The notes under the pieces: generated by a model
Told to the model about the DNA's origin: nothing
The model's input: the letters and a program-made list of their open reading frames with translations, nothing else
Databases searched by the model: none
Origin: Sulfuritalea sp.
GTDB lineage: Bacteria > Pseudomonadota > Gammaproteobacteria > Burkholderiales > Rhodocyclaceae
Direction: 5' to 3'
DNA: 64,000 bases
NCBI GenBank assembly: GCA_016710465.1
Contig: JADJVS010000016.1
Location: 372,001-436,000 of the forward strand
Position numbers and translations under genes: made by a program
Part shown: piece by piece, positions 8,130-15,231 of the stretch
Layout of the letters: each line of letters opens with the position of its first letter
How positions within the stretch are numbered: position 1 is the first letter of the stretch

Positions 8130-9143
8130 TCAGAAGGCTCCCTGGCAGCAGTTGCGCTTGCGGAACACCATGTAGGCAAAGTCTTCGCCTTCAAACGGAT
8201 ATTCCTTCCCGGCCCCCCACAGGATCGTCGAACGCCCCAAGGGCTGGCAGCACTTCCCGGCGATCTTCGTGGTTTGCGGAACCGGATACAGCATTTGGTA
8301 CTTGTAGCCGGTCTTGTCCATGATCGGCTGCGGGTAGTAACCGCACAGACCGTCCTCGCCGGAGGCTGCCCACATCAGACCTTCGCGGTGCATCTTGGCG
8401 ATTAGCCGCGTCATTTCCAGGCTAGAGGCCTGGACCCCGCCGATATGCGCTTGCACGTTTCCGTTGAGTGGATACAAGCTGCCCTGGCATCCGGCACACC
8501 AGAACAAGGCGTTCGATGGAAAACCTGCGGTTGCCGAGACACAATCCGCAGCACAGGCGGCTCGTGCCGGGAGATTGCCGAACAAGGCAACATCTGGATT
8601 GAATATGAAGGTCAGCTCGTCGTCGTTCCACATGGGATCGAGTTCGGTGAGATACGCCACGTCGAATGAACTTTGTTCCAGGCAGGCGTTATCGAAGATC
8701 GCTTCGAGCCAGAAGATGATTGGATCGACATACCAATGCACCTGATAGAACGACGATGTCGCGGTGCTGTCCTGGCTGAAGCGGGACCCGCGCGGCGCAT
8801 CGAAGCCGGGATTGAGTTCGATGCCACCAAGACTGGTCATGCAGAAAGGACGGCGCACCACATCCACGCGCCGCACCGGCTCCCAGAAGCTGACCTTGAA
8901 GCCGACACGCAATTGCGATGGACAGAGGCAGACGGGGGATCCACCAGGATTCGGAGTGTCTTCCTGATCGAGGGAAACCAGATCGAGGCCGCCAAATCGG
9001 AGCGGCATCAGGCAGCTCCAGCAGATGTCCGTAATCGGATTGGCAAACCGCCCGGTACAGGTTGCCGTAGCAAAGGCTGGGCGCAAGAAAAGCACGCCGA
9101 GCACAATGACCGAAAGGAATGCGAGGCTACGGGCGGACTTCAT
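8130..9143 (-). CDS. traU: TraU-like conjugal transfer protein
   Basis: A 337-residue secreted protein, close to F TraU length. The start at 9143 gives a signal peptide (MKSARSLAFLSVIVLGVLFLRPAFA); the longer frame to 9221 lies inside traW. The mature protein opens CTGRFANPITDICWSCLMPLRFGG, the TraU signature, and carries many cysteines (CLCPSQ, WCAGCQGSLYPLNG, RKRNCCQGAF at the end). TraU is periplasmic and needed for DNA transfer more than for pilus formation. The start overlaps the end of traW by 17 bp. Confidence 0.92.
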   Translation of the reverse strand: MKSARSLAFLSVIVLGVLFLRPAFATATCTGRFANPITDICWSCLMPLRFGGLDLVSLDQEDTPNPGGSPVCLCPSQLRVGFKVSFWEPVRRVDVVRRPFCMTSLGGIELNPGFDAPRGSRFSQDSTATSSFYQVHWYVDPIIFWLEAIFDNACLEQSSFDVAYLTELDPMWNDDELTFIFNPDVALFGNLPARAACAADCVSATAGFPSNALFWCAGCQGSLYPLNGNVQAHIGGVQASSLEMTRLIAKMHREGLMWAASGEDGLCGYYPQPIMDKTGYKYQMLYPVPQTTKIAGKCCQPLGRSTILWGAGKEYPFEGEDFAYMVFRKRNCCQGAF

Positions 9144-9750
9144 CGATCCGCAATCTCTTGCCGTCTTGGCTAACGATCGCCGGCACTTGGCGAATCCCCA
9201 GTCGCCGAACCAACGATCCACCCTGGTCGTAATACACCGCCTGCTTCCAGGCCCGCATCAGTTTCAGGGGTTCTCCGGCCACCAGGATCGGTTTGTTCTT
9301 CCCACCCCCCTCGCCCAGCCGAAGCTTGGCAAAGGCCACCTGCCGACTATCACGCCCGTCGAAAAACAGCAGCTTTCGGGTCAGGGAAACATGATCGAAC
9401 GGATTGATCTTGATGCCGCGAGCGAAAAGCAAGGCGCCTTCCGCATTGCGTATATCCCGATCCACGGTCAAGGTCGGATCGACATGGTAGGTACGGGGTG
9501 CGTCGGTGGCCTTGACGCCAGCAACAACCTTGGGCGCCTCGATACCGCCGATCACCTTGTCGCGATATTCAGTCTGCTTGCGCGCCAGTTCACCGGACTT
9601 TTGCATTTGCATCAACCGGGCCTGGATGACCTCGATCAAATCCGGTTCCGCGATCTCATAGGTCGGGCCGACGACACCCAATTCCGCAGCGAACGCAGAA
9701 AATGTCGTACAGGTGAAAAGCACAAGGAGAATGCGAACCAGAGACCACAT
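9127..9750 (-). CDS. traW: TraW-like conjugal transfer protein
   Basis: A 207-residue exported protein, first gene of the W-U-TrbC-N operon. The start at 9750 opens a signal peptide ending TFSAFA. The longer frame starts inside the 27-bp dyad and is unlikely. Family marks are ELGVVGPTYEIAEPDLIEVIQ at the mature N-terminus and DRDIRNAEGALLFARGIKINPFD, LLFFDGRDSRQVAFA and the cis-Pro RQVPAIVSQDGKRLRI stretch towards the end. TraW acts in the periplasm in pilus extension with TrbC. The 27-bp dyad stands 40 bp upstream. Confidence 0.9.
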   Translation of the reverse strand: MWSLVRILLVLFTCTTFSAFAAELGVVGPTYEIAEPDLIEVIQARLMQMQKSGELARKQTEYRDKVIGGIEAPKVVAGVKATDAPRTYHVDPTLTVDRDIRNAEGALLFARGIKINPFDHVSLTRKLLFFDGRDSRQVAFAKLRLGEGGGKNKPILVAGEPLKLMRAWKQAVYYDQGGSLVRRLGIRQVPAIVSQDGKRLRIDEVRP

Positions 9751-9790
9751 AAGGGGCGATTCTGGCTGGGGGGAACACCTCTGGATTTTT

Positions 9791-9817
9791 GAAATGCGCA
9801 CTTTTCGGGCGCATTTC
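9791..9817. promoter_or_regulatory. 27-bp dyad operator, copy B
   Basis: GAAATGCG and CGCATTTC arms flank CACTTTTCGGG. It lies 40 bp upstream of the traW start. A second small dyad (CGGCTAC-CT-GTAGCCG, 9817-9832) abuts it on the far side. Confidence 0.85.
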
Positions 9818-9878
9818 GGCTACCTGTAGCCGCTACGGTCGCTGACGACTCGACCGGGCGCTACGTAGAGGAAACGAA

Positions 9879-10733
9879 CTACGATGTAGGCGTCGGAATT
9901 GTCTGGTTGCGAACCCTGGACGGGGAGCATCGCGCGAGAATGCGCTTCCAGCCATTTCTGGCGGTTACGGCTTCGGCAAGAATGTCGAGATACTCCGCAC
10001 CGTCCACGCGTTCATCGTTGGGCAACGGGGTTGCAGCCAATTCGTTCAACAGGTCTTGTCGATGTTTTGAATCACGCCCGAGTTCGAGCAGGCGGCTGTA
10101 TGCCTCGCAGGCATAGGCAAACGTTTCGCGCTTCCGATACTCGATCTCGAGCAGCCATTCCCGATGCCGTGAATGGGGCAGCCCCAGCGTCTCGCGTTTG
10201 CAGTTGTGGAAAATATGAGCGGCTTCATGCAGGACGAAATCGTCGAAGGGATTCCCTGAGCGGAAATAGTCTGTCGAGACGTAGCAGGTCGTTTCGATGC
10301 TCAATCCAAGGATCGGTTGAGCCTCAACCGACAGCAATTCCGCTGAGTGGCTGGCCAGATAGAGGTTGGCCAAGTCCCATGCCGTATCGAGCCAAGGCAT
10401 GTCCCGCAGAATCGAGGCGACGTTTCGTGTCGTCAGGAATACCACGGAGCGTTCAAGCATGGCAAGGACGATTGCCTGCTCACCCTTGGGGAAAAGCCCC
10501 TTCACCATGCCGCTGAATTTCTGGCGTGTGAACTGGAGAATATTCAGATCGTCCGGAAGCGCAGTGGCAGGGCAATCCTGCGTTCTCGCCAGCACTTCTG
10601 CGCCCAAAGCTTCGCGTAGAGCCTTGCTTCCGTTTTGTGATCGGTTGAAAAATCCGCTTCCCGGCCAAGCTTCGAACTTTGGATCGTAGCACCCGCTTTC
10701 CAGGTATGTCTCGACTTCCTCAAGCATGCTCAA
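9879..10733 (-). CDS. Putative zinc metallopeptidase-like protein (HExxH)
   Basis: A 284-residue soluble protein without signal peptide. Residues 165-177 contain HEAAHIFHN, an HExxH zinc-site motif (169-173), and about 30 residues later comes EYRKRETFAYACEAYSR, which offers glutamates (203 or 210) as a third ligand, the gluzincin-like layout. The rest shows no family I can name. It follows the ABC ATPase gene on the same strand after 50 bp and precedes the traW operator, so it may be the last gene of the ABC-3C unit. A protease effector or regulator is conceivable; activity is not shown. An in-frame ATG two codons later is an equally possible start. Confidence 0.65.
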   Translation of the reverse strand: MSMLEEVETYLESGCYDPKFEAWPGSGFFNRSQNGSKALREALGAEVLARTQDCPATALPDDLNILQFTRQKFSGMVKGLFPKGEQAIVLAMLERSVVFLTTRNVASILRDMPWLDTAWDLANLYLASHSAELLSVEAQPILGLSIETTCYVSTDYFRSGNPFDDFVLHEAAHIFHNCKRETLGLPHSRHREWLLEIEYRKRETFAYACEAYSRLLELGRDSKHRQDLLNELAATPLPNDERVDGAEYLDILAEAVTARNGWKRILARCSPSRVRNQTIPTPTS

Positions 10734-10783
10734 ATATCAGGGTAGCGATGCTGCGACATGGGCGTCCGGTTGCAATGCCACTG

Positions 10784-12820
10784 TCAAAGCGGACGAAGAA
10801 GCTTGTCGCTCCATTCAATCAGGTTGTACTGAATTCCGTCCGTTGCCTGACGGAACACCTCTTCCGCCTCATCGAACGATGCGGCCACGATGCTCTGCAG
10901 ATTCGATTCACTAGCGAGCTGCTTAAGCAGCGCGTGCTGGCTGTCGACTGCCATCGAATGCTGACCCGGCTCGTCAAACATCAGAAGCCCAGGGTGATTT
11001 CCAGGCGACGAGGGAACGGATGAGGTTTGATGTAGAGCGAGTAGGTAGCTCCAGATGAGTCGCACGAAGTCGCTGGCACTTGAATCGGATTTGATATCGG
11101 TCCGAATTTCGCGTAGTTCAATCTGCGCAAGGCATGGAACGAGTGTGTCCTTGCCGATTTCAACTTCGCGAATGGGTGCGCTCTCATAACCGAATGAACC
11201 CGCGTTGGCACGGAACTGCATCTGAAAGCGATTGATTCGGTCGAAATCAGCTGCGGTGTATGCTTCCTTTGGCACAGACCTTCTCGCCGACTGGTTCGCA
11301 CTCAAGCGCTTAGCAATCTGGACGAGACGCGCAAAGAGCGCAGTCGCCTTCGATTGAAGCCGCTCGAGTGCTTCCACCTCGACCTCAATCTGAACCTGTC
11401 GGCGCACGATTGCCTTTGACTCTGACGCACCCGATGTGACATCGCCACGCATGGCGGTAAGCAGGTCGCGTTTGTGGGCTATTCGAGCAGCAAGCTCAAC
11501 CACCCGTAACTCAGTGGCCTGTAATCCCGACCTGAGGCCAGCAATTTGCCGCAGAAGCATTCGGCGTTGGCTATCCAAGTAGGCAATATTGGTCGCCAAG
11601 TCCATCTGCGGGCCGGTCACCGCCCCTGCGAGCAACGTGTCGTCCACAGGCTGATTGCAAGTAGGGCATCGACCAGCAGCGGTAGCAACATCGTGCTTCG
11701 CACCAAGGTCACGAAGCTTCGCTGCCGTCTTGTTCCGCTCCAAGTCCTCATTGGCTTCCGCGAGCAAGTGCTCATAGTCCCTCAGGGACACACGCTGCTC
11801 AGCACGATGGGCCGTCGCGCGTTCGTGCAAAACACTGAACTCCTGCAACTCGTCCATCGCCAGAGCGACTTCATGCATCGCCTCCGAGCCGGATGTCTTG
11901 TGATATTGCTCTGCCTGCTTTTGCAGGGCAATGTACTCTGCACGCAACTGCATGATGTGCTCAGGCAGCGCCACCGAAGAATTACCGGCCAATCGCTTGA
12001 CGCTTGCCGCAGTGTCCTCAAACAAAGCTGTTGGAGAAACTGGAACACCATCAATAACGGCGCCCAGAGGAGCCGCCTCACGTCGAAGCTCATCGTAGAC
12101 CTTGCGCCAGTCAGCATCAATCTCAACTGACTCAGCGTTCAGGCGGTTGCGCAGGGCATTTGTCTCGAATACACCCAGGCCCAAGAGAAACTCTACGACC
12201 CGCGTGCGCGCATCCCGAATCCCATAGAACGGGATGTTCGCAATGTAGTCGGTCCATCCTCGTTTCTGCTCCACCGCCATTGCCGCGAATACCGTCTGAA
12301 GGTAAAGCTTGGTCTCGCCGCCATTGGTGGTCGGGACCTGCGGCAGGCTCAGACCAAGAAACGACTCCAGGAAGCGGTGAAAGCCTTCCGGATGCTTTGC
12401 GCCGCCTCCATCGTGGACGTATGTCGGTCGCGCTTCGCCGAGCTCAGCACCTTGGGTCAGGTGCGCAACACCAAACACTTCGATGAGCTTAGGGTTTCGC
12501 ACAGAGTCGCGAATGGCGCGACGCAACGTCACAACCTCTCCAGAACGGCTCTCGATTTCAAGCAGCACCTCCGAAGCTGTGACCAGAATTCGGCGTCCGT
12601 CGTATTCGAAGTGTTCTTTTACGGCATACGGAAGGACCTTCTCGTTCCTGCCCCCCACCAACTCTTCCATGCCGAGACCGTAAAGCAGGCTGTTGAAGAG
12701 CGTACTTTTGCCACTTGAGTTTTTTGCTCGAACGATGGTCAGATTCCGGGCGAAGCGCACGTTGAATCCGTAGTCTCCTTCCGCTGTAGTTGCCCTGAGC
12801 TTTACGCCACGAACAATCAT
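10784..12820 (-). CDS. ABC-3C-like system ATPase, Rad50-type with zinc hook
   Basis: A 678-residue SMC/Rad50-like ATPase. It has a Walker A motif near residues 32-41 (AKNSSGKST), long coiled-coil halves and a central CPTC zinc hook near 382-385, then a signature-like SSASDF near 580 and Walker B LLMFDEP near 611-617. The start overlaps the preceding gene's stop by 4 nt (ATGA). This is the ATPase component expected of ABC three-component (ABC-3C) conflict systems as classified by Aravind and colleagues. There it is thought to sense or clamp foreign nucleoprotein and license an effector. Alternatives are a Gabija- or Wadjet-like ATPase, but the small middle gene argues for ABC-3C. Confidence 0.8.
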   Translation of the reverse strand: MIVRGVKLRATTAEGDYGFNVRFARNLTIVRAKNSSGKSTLFNSLLYGLGMEELVGGRNEKVLPYAVKEHFEYDGRRILVTASEVLLEIESRSGEVVTLRRAIRDSVRNPKLIEVFGVAHLTQGAELGEARPTYVHDGGGAKHPEGFHRFLESFLGLSLPQVPTTNGGETKLYLQTVFAAMAVEQKRGWTDYIANIPFYGIRDARTRVVEFLLGLGVFETNALRNRLNAESVEIDADWRKVYDELRREAAPLGAVIDGVPVSPTALFEDTAASVKRLAGNSSVALPEHIMQLRAEYIALQKQAEQYHKTSGSEAMHEVALAMDELQEFSVLHERATAHRAEQRVSLRDYEHLLAEANEDLERNKTAAKLRDLGAKHDVATAAGRCPTCNQPVDDTLLAGAVTGPQMDLATNIAYLDSQRRMLLRQIAGLRSGLQATELRVVELAARIAHKRDLLTAMRGDVTSGASESKAIVRRQVQIEVEVEALERLQSKATALFARLVQIAKRLSANQSARRSVPKEAYTAADFDRINRFQMQFRANAGSFGYESAPIREVEIGKDTLVPCLAQIELREIRTDIKSDSSASDFVRLIWSYLLALHQTSSVPSSPGNHPGLLMFDEPGQHSMAVDSQHALLKQLASESNLQSIVAASFDEAEEVFRQATDGIQYNLIEWSDKLLRPL

Positions 12821-13284
12821 TTTGCCTCCCAGCCGCTCGCTGTTGCTTCGACCATTCCTTCCGTCACTCCCTTCCCAAGAGATGACAGGAACGAACGCTC
12901 AGGCCCGAACAAGTCGGCGTCCTTCAGTATTTCCTTCACAAAGAGATCTCCGGCCTCGGAAATCTCGTAGCCCGTAGCGTTTTCTGCGACGAGTCCTTCA
13001 GCGATTGCAATGCGAATCGCAATGGCCAAGGCTGGATCAAAGCCCCACGCGGGAACTTGGAGTTCCTTCTTTTCAACAGCCTTCTCCAGTAGTGCCTGAC
13101 GTTCTGTCGCCTTCAGTGCCCAATTGAAGAGCTGTAGCCGCGGCAAGCTCGACTTATTCCCTCTGGAAGCAATGGCGAGGATGAGCAGAACCTGCCCGAT
13201 CTTGTACATAGGCCTATGTTCTGCTAGGACCGGTGAGGGCCGCCGCTCAAATCGTAGTCGGCGTCGCTCTTTGTCTTCAACCAT
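12817..13284 (-). CDS. ABC-3C middle component-like protein
   Basis: A 155-residue protein placed between the nuclease-like effector and the ATPase, overlapping both (8 nt and 4 nt). It looks like a small winged-helix protein: helices with PMYKIGQVLLILAIASRGN, a central ALAIAIRIAIAEGLVAENATGYEISEAGDLFVKEIL recognition-wing pattern, and a variable C-terminus. This size, position and fold match the middle components (MC) of ABC-3C systems, which bridge effector and ATPase. The match is by pattern and context, not by search. Confidence 0.7.
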   Translation of the reverse strand: MVEDKERRRLRFERRPSPVLAEHRPMYKIGQVLLILAIASRGNKSSLPRLQLFNWALKATERQALLEKAVEKKELQVPAWGFDPALAIAIRIAIAEGLVAENATGYEISEAGDLFVKEILKDADLFGPERSFLSSLGKGVTEGMVEATASGWEAK

Positions 13285-14203
13285 AGTCCAACTCGCAGAC
13301 GGCCAGCCACCGGGCGGTCATGAGCCTTGCAACCTTGTTCGCGTTGGCCATATCGAACTCAGGGGACAGATCCTCGGACACGAGCTTCGCCAACCCCTCG
13401 CGCACCTTGGTAGTCAGCTCTTCTGCCGTGCCGGACCATGTAGCAGACGTCTCAATGACGCTCTGCTCATATTCGTTTATCAGTCGAACCAGCTTCAAGT
13501 ACGTTGTCGGAGAAGTCGATGAGATACGCCGAAAGTAGCCATCTGCCTCCAAGAAACTCTCGATAGTCCGCTGGCTCAGTTGCTGAACTCGTGCCTGAAA
13601 GTCTGGTTTTTGCACCTTATCCGCGAGTCGATACCCGGACTTTCGATGGACGTTCTGCTCGTACTGTTCCCGCGCCCCCGTCAATACCGGAAGGACAGGC
13701 GCTGAATCGTCGAAGACTAGCGCCTCACCAGAAGCTGTTCGGATTTCGTTGATTTCGACAAGGTAGTGGTCGCCGTCGTGCAGGAGAACAGTGAAATCAT
13801 CAGTCACGAAGGGGAGGTTCCAGCCCCTGACCTCAGCTTCCTTGGTTTTCGCGTGCTGCAGAAGAGCATTTCGGTCAATTTCTGGGGTGACGAATACCCA
13901 CCGAGATAGCTTCGTGCTTCCGAGGCGCGCTTCGAGTTCCTTCTGGTAGTCCTTTAGCTTCCGAAGGTCCTCGGTGATTTTGTCTCGCTGCTTTTCATAG
14001 AGCTCAGTTCGCTCGTAGTGCTTTTCTGGACAGTAGCACTGGAAGGCCCATCCAGTGTTTACGGTGTAGCCCTCTATGCCGTAGTCCCCTGGAGACGCAT
14101 GCATCTGCTGATAACACTCAGCTTGGTACTTACGCTTGAAGACCTGTTGGCAGAGGCCTTCCCAGGTGGAGCCGTTAAACGCCCCGAACTTGGTGGCGAA
14201 CAT
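13277..14203 (-). CDS. ABC-3C-like effector with restriction-endonuclease-like N-terminus
   Basis: A 308-residue protein. The N-terminal part has GDYGIEGY (39-46) and FQCYCPEK (54-61), the spacing of a PD-(D/E)xK (Mrr-like) nuclease core with D40 and Q55. The usual lysine two residues after Q is a tyrosine here, and K61 may replace it, so activity is uncertain. A long charged helix follows (about 65-95). The C-terminal half would be the ABC-3C C-terminal domain (CTD). Its ATG overlaps the stop of a small upstream frame as TGATG. With the middle component and ATPase it makes a tightly coupled operon of anti-phage type. Confidence 0.7.
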   Translation of the reverse strand: MFATKFGAFNGSTWEGLCQQVFKRKYQAECYQQMHASPGDYGIEGYTVNTGWAFQCYCPEKHYERTELYEKQRDKITEDLRKLKDYQKELEARLGSTKLSRWVFVTPEIDRNALLQHAKTKEAEVRGWNLPFVTDDFTVLLHDGDHYLVEINEIRTASGEALVFDDSAPVLPVLTGAREQYEQNVHRKSGYRLADKVQKPDFQARVQQLSQRTIESFLEADGYFRRISSTSPTTYLKLVRLINEYEQSVIETSATWSGTAEELTTKVREGLAKLVSEDLSPEFDMANANKVARLMTARWLAVCELDYG

Positions 14204-14328
14204 CAGTCGATCCCGGAGCGACCGATGGCGCGGACGGGGACACTCCCTAGCAGGGAACTCGAATCTGCGCTGCGCCCTTCAATGAGCTCTCTCTTGGCAA
14301 TTACCTTCGGACGAACTTTCTCAGCCAT
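14203..14328 (-). CDS. Possible 41-residue leader or small component
   Basis: A short basic frame (MAEKVRPKVIAKRELIEGRS start) ends TGATG on the start of the effector gene, an overlap typical of translational coupling. GGAGG lies 11 nt upstream of its ATG, a little far. The frame can be extended to 14508, but that part crosses an AT-rich, promoter-like stretch. It may be a small fourth component or just a leader frame. Confidence 0.35.
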   Translation of the reverse strand: MAEKVRPKVIAKRELIEGRSADSSSLLGSVPVRAIGRSGID

Positions 14329-14570
14329 GCGGCTGTGACCCTCCACAAAAGCGCCTTTGACCTTGAAAATGCTTTGGCCAAAATTTAGTATCTTGTCATT
14401 GTTCGATATATTCTGTGCATTGTAAAGACAACGCACAGATAGGGCGAGCAATAACGATAGCAATTTCGAGGCCATCAACCCCCAGATGCCCCAGGGATGA
14501 GAATACACTTACGCGAGGCGATGGAGCATGAGCGCTGCACCCCTACCCATGCCGACTCCGAGATAATCCA
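14329..14570. other. Divergent promoter region between ABC-3C operon and DUF1643 gene
   Basis: A relatively AT-rich stretch, richest around 14380-14440, with nothing else recognised. It presumably carries promoters for both directions. Confidence 0.4.
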
Positions 14571-15128
14571 ATGTCTAATTTCGCCACCGCAGCAATTGGC
14601 TCACCCGCTCCACTGCCCGAGCTATCTGTCGATCCGCTCATTGCTGAACGAACAGTTTTCAGCGCTGACAGAACTCACCGCTTCGCGCTCTTCCGGTATT
14701 GGGGCAACCCAGACGACTACGCTTGCGGAATTAGCATGAACCCCTCCGGTGCGGCAGAAGATGTGGGCGATCCGACAGTAGATGGTATGGTCCGCCGTGC
14801 TCGGGAGTACTGGGGCGTTGGCGCGTACTACCAACTCAACGTCTTGTCTATTCGCGGTACCTACTCGTCAGACTTGGCCAAAACGACGGTGATCAACCTC
14901 CCGGAGAACGACGAATGGATTCGGCGAATCGCCGGCAGAGCCCGATTTGTTGTGGTGAGTTGGGGGAATCCTGGTCACAAGGCAGGCCGCGGACTTGCGG
15001 TGGAGAAAATCTTGCGCGAAGTGTGCGACCATGCGGACGTCTTCTGCTTCGGTCGCAATATGAACGGGTCTCCAGTCCATCCTCTCTATCAACGGCTTGA
15101 TGCGCCGTTGGTGCCATATTTTACGTAG
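14571..15128 (+). CDS. DUF1643 family protein
   Basis: A 185-residue protein with the DUF1643 signature: MNPSGAAEDVGDPTVDGMVRRAREYWGVG near residues 55-85, then QLNVLSIRGT, and VVVSWGNPGHKAGRG near 125-140. The function is unknown; the family often occurs on phages and mobile islands, sometimes next to defence genes. It is divergent from the ABC-3C operon and convergent with traI. No good ribosome site is seen before the ATG. It could be part of the same defence module or an independent passenger. Confidence 0.8.
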   Translation: MSNFATAAIGSPAPLPELSVDPLIAERTVFSADRTHRFALFRYWGNPDDYACGISMNPSGAAEDVGDPTVDGMVRRAREYWGVGAYYQLNVLSIRGTYSSDLAKTTVINLPENDEWIRRIAGRARFVVVSWGNPGHKAGRGLAVEKILREVCDHADVFCFGRNMNGSPVHPLYQRLDAPLVPYFT

Positions 15129-15231
15129 ACGCCATAGTCTTCAGCGAATTCTGAGGACGCAGCATCTGGCAAACTGTCCGAAAACTATAAGGAAGCGTGG
15201 GGGGACGTCGAGTGCCTGTTTGCTCTGCTCG

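Noticed and set aside
9817..9832. Hairpin CGGCTAC-CT-GTAGCCG as a terminator
   Set aside because: The stem is short with a 2-bp loop and no T-tract; it is mentioned only as a neighbour of dyad copy B.
14203..14508. 101-residue leftward frame before the ABC-3C effector as a full gene
   Set aside because: Its first 60 codons run through an AT-rich promoter-like stretch and have no ribosome site; only the last 41 codons are kept as a possible small gene.
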